From: [Clostridium] aminophilum
GTDB lineage: Bacteria; Bacillota; Clostridia; Lachnospirales; Lachnospiraceae
Assembly: GCF_900101295.1 (NCBI RefSeq)
Contig: NZ_FOIL01000002.1
Span: 89,372-153,371, forward strand
Direction: 5' to 3'
DNA: 64,000 nucleotides
Part shown: positions 45,796 through 52,365 of the stretch, in pieces
How positions within the stretch are numbered: the stretch's first letter is position 1
Layout of the letters: each line of letters begins with the position of its first letter
The notes under the pieces: model-generated
What the model was told of the DNA's origin: nothing
The model's input: only the letters and a program-made list of their open reading frames with translations
Databases searched by the model: none
Made by a program: the position numbers and the translations under genes

Positions 45796-47073
45796 CTACA
45801 CTACGGTATTACCGTTTTCACTCATGATTCTTTGAATATCTATTCGGACTAACGTTGTTTTTTCGAGAAGTTCTGAGGCAAGCCTGTCGAGAAGGGGTCT
45901 GTGTTTTGCCAGGAGCTTCTTAACTTCAAGATAGTTTCTTTCCAAAACCATCGCCGCTGCTCTATTTCTGTTTTCTGCGACATACGCATCAGAACGATCT
46001 TCTATCCAGTTGTGGAACCCAAACATGCACTCATTATCAACCAGGCACATAGCTTTACGAAATGCATTACGGAGATCCGCATTTGCCCCCATATCGGTCT
46101 CACCAAAGACCAGTTCTGTCGTTGCTTTTCCCGCAAGCGACGCTTTGATCATCGCTTCGTTGTATTCTGCGCTGCAGTTTTTCTTTTCTTCCGGTCGAAA
46201 ATACCGTACAAAACCGTAACTGTCATCATTTGTTTTTCGGATTGACATGATGCTTACGCATCCGGGATCCAATAGCTCAGAAATGAGAGCATGACCCGAT
46301 TCATGGTAGGCGATTTTCTTCAAAATGTCTTCCGGGAGTGTATCGCTGCTTTCCGGCGCATCAAAGATCAGATCCAGGCAGGAATCAATGATGTTTTGCA
46401 TGGTCACTTTCTGTTGGCGATGGAAAGCTGCTTTGATTGCCGCATTATTGATTACGCTTTCTAATGTGGCGCAGGATTCCCCGTCCAGCATTCTCGCAAT
46501 GGATTCCACATCCATTTCATCGAAGAGACTCGATTTTTCAATGTAATGCTTAATGATTTCTGCCGCTTCATCCTTTTGTGGAAGACGAATTCTTAGCCTT
46601 TTCCCTATTCTTCCAGGTCTTAAAAGTGAATCAGGGATTTTTCGGAGATTGTTGACGGTTGCTATCACGAACACGTCGTAATCGCTGATTTCATCAATGC
46701 ACGACTGAACCGTTACAAACTCTTCTGCATCGCAGTCATCTTCACTCTGCTCCGAAAATTTATCCAGATCATCCAGAAGAACGATCGACGGTGCATGTCG
46801 TTTAGCTACTTCAAAAGTGTCGGATATCGTCTTAATAAACTTTCCGTCGGAGACCTTTTTTCTACATATGTATTCTTTCCGCCCCGTGGATTCGATCAAA
46901 CACTGGGCCATTGTTGTCTTTCCGGTACCGGGTCTTCCGTAAAGGACTAATCCGTCCTTTAAACCAGCACCAAGTTTTTGATAGATGTCTGGATGATTTA
47001 GCATATCGCTGATGATCCGGAGTTCCCGTTTTATGTCTTCATATCCTACGATTTTTTCGAAATGATCTTTCAT
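45796..47073 (-). CDS. Soluble FtsH-like AAA+ / M41 metalloprotease
   Basis: 425 residues. AAA+ domain at 1-190 with Walker A GRPGTGKT (46-53), Walker B IVLLDDLD (97-104) and second region of homology NNLRKIPDSLLRPGRIGKRL (141-160). M41 protease domain from ~245 with zinc motif HESGH (257-261) and a third-ligand Asp in ETDMGANADLRNA (Asp333). FtsH's N-terminal membrane segments are absent, so it should be cytosolic. ATG 47073 follows AAGGAGG. Forms a two-gene operon with the DnaA/hydrolase gene; it lies behind an attenuator-like hairpin. Degradation of an activated partner or of a host protein is a plausible job but is inference. Confidence 0.88.
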   Translation of the reverse strand: MKDHFEKIVGYEDIKRELRIISDMLNHPDIYQKLGAGLKDGLVLYGRPGTGKTTMAQCLIESTGRKEYICRKKVSDGKFIKTISDTFEVAKRHAPSIVLLDDLDKFSEQSEDDCDAEEFVTVQSCIDEISDYDVFVIATVNNLRKIPDSLLRPGRIGKRLRIRLPQKDEAAEIIKHYIEKSSLFDEMDVESIARMLDGESCATLESVINNAAIKAAFHRQQKVTMQNIIDSCLDLIFDAPESSDTLPEDILKKIAYHESGHALISELLDPGCVSIMSIRKTNDDSYGFVRYFRPEEKKNCSAEYNEAMIKASLAGKATTELVFGETDMGANADLRNAFRKAMCLVDNECMFGFHNWIEDRSDAYVAENRNRAAAMVLERNYLEVKKLLAKHRPLLDRLASELLEKTTLVRIDIQRIMSENGNTVV

Positions 47074-47118
47074 GTTGCAGCCTCCTTCTAAAATGCCATG
47101 TACTCTTTTGATTACATA

Positions 47119-47153
47119 ATAAAAAAAGCAATGCGCATTTTTTTGCACATTGC
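47119..47153 (-). terminator. Attenuator-like terminator in the ftsH-like leader
   Basis: GCAATGTGC pairs with GCGCATTGC (one G-U) and is followed by seven U on the minus strand, only about 45 bases before the ribosome binding site of the FtsH-like gene. Either it ends the upstream transcript or it must be passed to express the pair. Confidence 0.8.
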
Positions 47154-47243
47154 CAAAATCTATTCTGATGTCGGAAGCTTCATTGAATTATCGGGATCTC
47201 GAAAAACATTTTCAGGATATGAGGTTTCTGTTTTAAGTATAAA

Positions 47244-47267
47244 CCCGATGCACTATAGCACATCGGG
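47244..47267 (-). terminator. Hairpin after the PD-(D/E)XK gene
   Basis: CCCGATG and CATCGGG with a ten-base loop containing CTATAG, followed by UUUAU on the minus strand; 75 bases after the gene's stop. Confidence 0.6.
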
Positions 47268-47342
47268 TTCTCGTTCATATTACGATAAAGTTACACCAAA
47301 TAATTCTTCAAAGGCGCAGTTTGCCTTCCCCTTCAGTTACCT

Positions 47343-48308
47343 TTAATCTTGACCAGTTATATCCACAACAATAATCTTGGCATCGTATTTGACGCAATAA
47401 TACTTCAATCTATCCTTTAGTTTATTTTTATTCAGTTCTTTTAGACATCTTTCATCTTCTATGCATGGATGGTAGCTATTTGCGAGCATGATTCCATTCA
47501 CTCGCTCCATCCCCTTTTTCAGTTCAGCATAACCTCTGCAATTGTCTCCTTCGTTTTCAGCCAAATGAAATAATCCGGTGTTACTAACGAGATCCAACAT
47601 ATAATTTGAATAAAAGAAAATCTCTGTGATTATGCCGATCATGTTGTTGTTATACTTTAATTCTATAATATTTATGGTATTTCCATCTTTGTTCCATAAA
47701 TCGATGGCGGAATGCCCGTATGTAAAAACAGCGGTATCCTTTGATTTCTCTCCACTAAATAATCCAACTGGCAGTTGGCGATAGACCTTCCCAGTTCCAA
47801 TATCCGGCGTTTCACCTAACACTTTTTTTAAGATCCCATCCTCAGACAGCTTTTTTTCAATACTATTTTCATCAATTCTATCGGATTCTTCTGCTTCTTT
47901 TGTAGGCTTATTATTAACTAATACGTTTTTGTCAATAAAATCGCGAAATCTATTTATCTCCGCTTCTAAGGGGCTATCAACGCTAAACCAATTGTATTGT
48001 TCTGAAAACTTCATTATTCGGTAAATAAACCTATTAAAATGACCGTGCCCTATAAAGCTGTCCTTTGGAAAACTCGTGATTTTATTCACTTTTAAAACGA
48101 CATCCTTCTGTGAACATATATGCGCTACAATGGCCCAACCCTCAAAGGCATTACCGGTATCTTGCATGTTATCTTCAACAACTTTTTTGCCATCAAGCGT
48201 TATCGTTACGACAGCCCCATCAGAGTCAATCGTTATAGCTTCCGGTATCTGTGTTCTCTTAAATTTCGCACATATTTCCTTTTCAATAGAAGTTGTTTCT
48301 CTTTTCAT
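47343..48308 (-). CDS. Hypothetical protein with PD-(D/E)XK nuclease-like motif
   Basis: 321 residues of no family I can name. The stretch SAIDLWNKDGNTINIIELKY places Asp203, Glu216 and Lys218 in the D-x(n)-E-x-K spacing of PD-(D/E)XK enzymes, with a hydrophobic strand before ELK as expected. Residues ~130-165 look like a charged linker. ATG 48308 follows GGGAGG. Starts 19 bases after the RNase J-like gene stop. A nuclease role is inferred from the motif only. Confidence 0.72.
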   Translation of the reverse strand: MKRETTSIEKEICAKFKRTQIPEAITIDSDGAVVTITLDGKKVVEDNMQDTGNAFEGWAIVAHICSQKDVVLKVNKITSFPKDSFIGHGHFNRFIYRIMKFSEQYNWFSVDSPLEAEINRFRDFIDKNVLVNNKPTKEAEESDRIDENSIEKKLSEDGILKKVLGETPDIGTGKVYRQLPVGLFSGEKSKDTAVFTYGHSAIDLWNKDGNTINIIELKYNNNMIGIITEIFFYSNYMLDLVSNTGLFHLAENEGDNCRGYAELKKGMERVNGIMLANSYHPCIEDERCLKELNKNKLKDRLKYYCVKYDAKIIVVDITGQD

Positions 48309-48327
48309 ATTATATCCAACCTCCCAT

Positions 48328-49506
48328 TCAAACAACAATCAGTTCTCCATCTGTTACATGTTTCCATGCGGTGTTAATTGGTATCATAAAGCCATTCTCA
48401 CCGTTATCATTTACATTTGTGTGATTTATAATCAGCTTATCAGGTTTTACGAGTTCAATCACCTTCTCCAGATCTTCTTTCGTAATGTGCCCGGAGACAT
48501 GAATCGTCTCCTGAGTTTTCGCAATATCAAGAAGCTTCTTAACCCCCGGTAGGGATCGGTATCCGCTCCACATGGAATAGATCAGAATCGTTTCCTCAGG
48601 GTACTCATCAAAGTATTTTTTTACAATCTCATAGAACTTCTCATTGGCTCTCACCACCATTCCGAATCCCTTGTTTTCGATTCGGTCTTTAAGGTAATCG
48701 CTATAGTACAACACTTTATGCGACTTATACGCCGCTTCCCGCTCTTCATCCGCAATCTCCAGAATACTCTTTTGGTAGTCATCCGTGATCACATATTGGC
48801 CATACGGGACCTGTCTGGAGAAAGCGGCGATCCGGTCAATGTTGGAGGATGACGTAAACAGAAAGACATACTTGTATTTCCGTTTTAACTCTTTGAAACG
48901 TTTTTCGACATCCTGTTCCGTTTTATAAATTCCACGGTAATCCTTGGTGAGATTTGTTCCCTCGGTAATCATGAGGTCGATATGCCCCATTTCCCGGAAA
49001 GTCCTTCCCATCCGTTCCGTGTAAAACCCGTGCATTCGATAGTCTCCGGTAAGGAGAATCCTCTTTCCCTGACCCTCGACTAAGAACATTAAGGAATCGA
49101 TCGCGGAATGGTCTGATTCGATCGGCGTGATCTTCAGGTCTTTGATGATGACGGGAACACCATAGTCTAAATCTCTTGCTCCGTCAGCCCAGACCTCCTG
49201 CCCATGACACTGCATATGTTTTTGCTGTGCCAGGAGTAGTTTTCTTGCTGTTTTCTGCATATACACAGGGATGCCTGCTTTGATGCGCGGAATCTCTCCC
49301 ACATGATCGCCGTGGTAATGCGTCAGAAAAATGGCATCACAATCCGTCTCTCCTTTTGTTACACCTTCAACGCTCAAGAGATCTTGGTCTCCTTCGCCCT
49401 CTAACGGCGAGCCAAGGTCAAAAAGGATTCTTGCGGTATCCGTGGCAATTTCGGTACATACTCCGCCAATCTGTCGCATTCCTCTGTGCGGTATTACTTT
49501 AATCAT
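48328..49506 (-). CDS. RNase J-like MBL-fold/beta-CASP hydrolase
   Basis: 392 residues. Zinc motif THYHGDHVG (62-70), SDHSAID (His133), TGDYRMHG (Asp155), and a C-terminal HVSGHITKEDL ... LIINHTN that matches the beta-CASP nucleases of the RNase J type. Shorter than RNase J (about 555), without its C-terminal domain. Potential RNA nuclease. ATG 49506 follows GAGGAGGG, 19 bases after the WYL gene. Confidence 0.85.
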   Translation of the reverse strand: MIKVIPHRGMRQIGGVCTEIATDTARILFDLGSPLEGEGDQDLLSVEGVTKGETDCDAIFLTHYHGDHVGEIPRIKAGIPVYMQKTARKLLLAQQKHMQCHGQEVWADGARDLDYGVPVIIKDLKITPIESDHSAIDSLMFLVEGQGKRILLTGDYRMHGFYTERMGRTFREMGHIDLMITEGTNLTKDYRGIYKTEQDVEKRFKELKRKYKYVFLFTSSSNIDRIAAFSRQVPYGQYVITDDYQKSILEIADEEREAAYKSHKVLYYSDYLKDRIENKGFGMVVRANEKFYEIVKKYFDEYPEETILIYSMWSGYRSLPGVKKLLDIAKTQETIHVSGHITKEDLEKVIELVKPDKLIINHTNVNDNGENGFMIPINTAWKHVTDGELIVV

Positions 49507-49525
49507 TATTTTCCCTCCTCTTTGC

Positions 49526-50524
49526 CTAGACCGGGTTCGAGTCTTTATATTTTCTGTAAACACTCAGCGCTGCCTGCCTGATCCGGTTTCTCATGCTTTC
49601 CGGCTCCAGAACCTCAATGTTTTCGCCAAATTGCATTGCCCAATAGAAAAATGCCTCCGGATTGCATTTCAGATCAACGTAGATGTCGCTCCCTTCGCCT
49701 AACTCTACCCGGAAGGTTTTTCCGAAACTGTCGATCAGGGAATCCATCAGGATTTCATTGGTCTTTAATCGGATATGTTCACTTTCCCCGGAGTACATAT
49801 AGACACGTTCCGCAATGTATTTCGAGAGATCAAGTCCGTTCTCCAGTCCCTTGACACTTTTCATGGGTTTTCGGTTCTCATCGAGGATCTCAACATTCGT
49901 GATACGATCCAGCCGATAATGCGAGATCCCGTCATACTTATCGTAATTGCCCAGCAGATAGTATTTTCCTTTGTCGCTGAGCATCTGATATGGATTCACA
50001 ATGTATTTGATGTCCCGTTTGGGATGGAGCTTAAAGTCGATCCCGTATTGCAAGTAGGAAAAGCTGATCTTTTTTCCTTTTGAAATTGCCGTGTCTATCA
50101 CGGCAATGGAATTCATTACCGTTTTGTTTTCGGCATTTTTCCCGCTGGACGTGCAATGAATATGCGCTACATGGGACTTAAAATATTTGTTCGAATGCTT
50201 TTCAAGCTTTCTTACAAGGGAGTGGGCTTCCTTATCTGTTATGGCTCCGGAAGTGAAAATGCTGTCGATCAGAATTCGAAGCTCGGCATCCGTGTATGCT
50301 CTTGTCTTAAGGTAGTACCCTTTCTCCGAGGCGATATCGTATCCCATCTCTCTTAGCGACACGACGTTACTTTTGATCGCTCGCCTTTCGCAGTCCATAC
50401 CATAATTTGTTTTCAACAGATCTATGATATCCTGCTGTAGGAGCCTGTGGTCACTGTCAGAGTATTCCCTCAGGATATCCAGTATAAGCATGTTTAACAT
50501 CTTCTTTGTTCCGGTACCGTACAT
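49526..50524 (-). CDS. WYL-domain transcriptional regulator
   Basis: 332 residues: N-terminal winged helix (~1-75), WYL domain from ~105 to 225 (KISFSYLQYGIDFKLH ... YIVNPYQMLSDKGKYYLLGNYD ... SHYRLDRITNVEIL) and a C-terminal WCX extension. WYL regulators often control defence loci and respond to nucleotide ligands. ATG 50524 follows GAGGAA. A palindrome in its own upstream region (50552-50578) suggests autorepression. First gene of the accessory operon. Confidence 0.88.
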   Translation of the reverse strand: MYGTGTKKMLNMLILDILREYSDSDHRLLQQDIIDLLKTNYGMDCERRAIKSNVVSLREMGYDIASEKGYYLKTRAYTDAELRILIDSIFTSGAITDKEAHSLVRKLEKHSNKYFKSHVAHIHCTSSGKNAENKTVMNSIAVIDTAISKGKKISFSYLQYGIDFKLHPKRDIKYIVNPYQMLSDKGKYYLLGNYDKYDGISHYRLDRITNVEILDENRKPMKSVKGLENGLDLSKYIAERVYMYSGESEHIRLKTNEILMDSLIDSFGKTFRVELGEGSDIYVDLKCNPEAFFYWAMQFGENIEVLEPESMRNRIRQAALSVYRKYKDSNPV

Positions 50525-50551
50525 ATTGCATTCCTCAGATTGATTATATTT

Positions 50552-50578
50552 CGTGGTATGTATTTTCTTTATACCACG
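50552..50578 (-). promoter_or_regulatory. Candidate operator of the WYL regulator
   Basis: CGTGGTAT-N11-ATACCACG, perfect 8-bp arms centred about 40 bases upstream of the WYL start codon, in an AT-rich promoter region. Typical size and place for a dimeric repressor site. Confidence 0.65.
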
Positions 50579-50708
50579 ATCCAATGTGCGTTTTTTAGCA
50601 CATTTACCTCTAAGCAATCTCGGCGTATTCTTATTGTTTATAATTGAGTCACAAGATTTTGATTTAAAAGCTGTTTTGGATAGATAGCATCATAGCCAAA
50701 AAAAGCAT

Positions 50709-50759
50709 AAAAAAAGAGGAACTAAGCAGCACTGTTGAGCGCTTTCCGCTTAGTTCCTC
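50709..50759 (-). terminator. Intrinsic terminator after tRNA-Gly
   Basis: Perfect 12-bp stem GAGGAACTAAGC with its complement, followed by seven U on the minus strand, 15 bases after the tRNA. It insulates the WYL operon. Confidence 0.88.
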
Positions 50760-50773
50760 ACTTTTTCATTTTA

Positions 50774-50844
50774 AGCGGCTGACGGGAGTCGGACCCGCCT
50801 CCTCGGCTTGGGAAGCCGATGTACTACCGATGTACTACAACCGC
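50774..50844 (-). tRNA. tRNA-Gly (CCC anticodon)
   Basis: 71 bases on the minus strand. Acceptor GCGGTTG pairs with CAGCCGC (one G-U); D stem GTAC/GTAC with GG in the loop; anticodon stem TCGGC/GCCGA with loop TTCCCAA, giving anticodon CCC; discriminator T, CCA not encoded. The T arm is odd: the loop is TCCGACT, with C where nearly all tRNAs have U55, and the first T-stem pair is G-U. The accessory island lies just past its 3' end. Confidence 0.85.
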
Positions 50845-50861
50845 ATATCAAATACACAAAA

Positions 50862-50889
50862 AGTATAACACAATTCAAACAAATGTCAA
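50862..50889 (-). promoter_or_regulatory. Promoter of tRNA-Gly
   Basis: TTGACA and TATACT spaced by 16 bases on the minus strand, about 18 bases before the tRNA. Confidence 0.82.
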
Positions 50890-50909
50890 TAACAAGCCGT
50901 GAACCGTTC

Positions 50910-50952
50910 CAAGCAGGCCCCCACCGCCCAAAGGCAGTTGGGGGCCTGCTTG
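50910..50952. terminator. Strong hairpin after the CBS gene
   Basis: CAAGCAGGCCCCCA and its exact complement form a 14-bp stem 51 bases after the CBS gene stop. U-tract is weak on both strands (TGTTTTG on the plus strand), so terminator status is likely but not certain. Confidence 0.6.
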
Positions 50953-51003
50953 CTGTTTTGTCTTCTGCCGTTTTTCTCCGAAATATGCGCGTTCCTTCCC
51001 GGC

Positions 51004-51423
51004 TCAGCCCTTTGGAATCTCGGACACTTTCTTTCTCAGATAACGGAAAACATCTTTTCTGGTCACAATACCGATGAAGAATTTCTGATCATCGAGCACC
51101 GGCACAAAGCTCTGCTGCTCGATCTTGCCGTAGAGATCCTCCATGTCCGCATCGATCCGGACTGCGACATTGTCGCGGAATCTCGGCACCTCTGTCACCT
51201 GAATCTTTTCCAGCTCATCCGCCGTCATCGCGTCAATTTTATCCCGAACAACCCTGAGAACATCTCCCTCCGTGATCGTTCCCAGATAATACCCCTTGTC
51301 ATTCAAAATCGGCAATGAGTGATAACGGTCTTTCGTCAGCATATCCATGGCTGTTTTGAGGTTATCCACATCGTGAATGCAAACTACTTCCGCCTTCGGT
51401 GTCAGGAAAAACAGAATGTTCAT
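51004..51423 (-). CDS. CBS-domain pair protein
   Basis: 139 residues made almost wholly of two CBS motifs (DNLKTAMDMLTKDRYHSLPI and LYGKIEQQSFVPVLDD ... IGIVTRKDVFRYL). Such stand-alone pairs bind adenine nucleotides and regulate other proteins; the partner is unknown. ATG 51423 follows AAGGAGGA; the longer frame upstream is not conserved. Confidence 0.9.
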   Translation of the reverse strand: MNILFFLTPKAEVVCIHDVDNLKTAMDMLTKDRYHSLPILNDKGYYLGTITEGDVLRVVRDKIDAMTADELEKIQVTEVPRFRDNVAVRIDADMEDLYGKIEQQSFVPVLDDQKFFIGIVTRKDVFRYLRKKVSEIPKG

Positions 51424-51589
51424 CTTGAATCCTCCTTGCATGTCAATGTTGCCTGATTTTCGGGTCCGGCAGGCACCCTTCCGGGCTGATGGTTCGAAGA
51501 AGGATACCGCCTGCCTGCGGACTTTATTCGTACCCGGTAAACTCCGATCGTTGGCTATGTCCAAAACCGGATCCACCGTTTGCAATGCA

Positions 51590-52267
51590 TCAATCTTCTC
51601 TCTTCGGGCTGATCTCTCCGTCTCTCTTGCAGATGGAATTCCTGTCGACACAGCCCCGAAGGCTTGTGAGCGGGTAGACATTGGAATCCCGGCCAACCAC
51701 GGCTCCCGGATTCAGTACCGTGCCGCAGCCGATCTCCACTCGGTCACCCAGCATAGCACCGACTTTCTTGCGGCCGGTGTCAATGTCGCCTTCCTCTGTA
51801 TGGATCTGAACGTGTTTCTTGTCCGCCTTTACATTGGATGTGATGGAACCTGCACCCATATGTGCGTGATAACCGAGGATCGAATCACCGACGTAGTTGT
51901 AATGCGGCGTCTCCACGGCATCAAACAGAATCACATTCTTCAGTTCGGTGGAATTTCCGACCACCGCGCCTTCTCCGATCAGTGCACTCTCTCGGATAAA
52001 CGCGCACTGTCTCACCTGTGCCTTCGGTCCGACGATAACCGGACCGTGCAGATACGCACTGTCAAATACGACCGCCGTCTTGTGAACCCAAACATTCTCT
52101 CCTCTCAGCTCATATTCTTCGGGATTCAGTGACTTTCCGAGTTCCGTGATGAAATCGGAAAGTCCGGCCAGTGCCTCCCACGGATATGTGAACTGCATGA
52201 GATAGTCTTTTGCCATGGTATGTGTCAGATCATAGAGTTCTGTGATCTTCGTATCTGCCTTCTTCAT
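51590..52267 (-). CDS. Left-handed beta-helix acyltransferase-like protein (GlmU-type C-terminal fold)
   Basis: 225 residues with hexapeptide repeats from ~55 to 215 (GPVIVGPKAQVRQCAFIRES, LIGEGAVVGNSTELKN, GDRVEIGCGTVLNPGAVVGR). The pattern resembles the acetyltransferase half of bacterial GlmU or related sugar nucleotide acyltransferases, with no N-terminal uridylyltransferase. Substrate unknown. 166 bases upstream of the CBS gene in the same direction. Confidence 0.8.
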   Translation of the reverse strand: MKKADTKITELYDLTHTMAKDYLMQFTYPWEALAGLSDFITELGKSLNPEEYELRGENVWVHKTAVVFDSAYLHGPVIVGPKAQVRQCAFIRESALIGEGAVVGNSTELKNVILFDAVETPHYNYVGDSILGYHAHMGAGSITSNVKADKKHVQIHTEEGDIDTGRKKVGAMLGDRVEIGCGTVLNPGAVVGRDSNVYPLTSLRGCVDRNSICKRDGEISPKRED

Positions 52268-52365
52268 ATGCTGATTTCTCCTCGCAATGGTATCGTTGAT
52301 ACCGTTTTATTTTCCGGACTCGGATTGCGGAATGTGCCCCGGCTGCTTCGCTGCCGCAAACCGCT

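Noticed and set aside
43857..50844. Classical integrative element with att direct repeats
   Set aside because: No integrase gene is present and I could not find a second copy of the tRNA 3' end near the other border.
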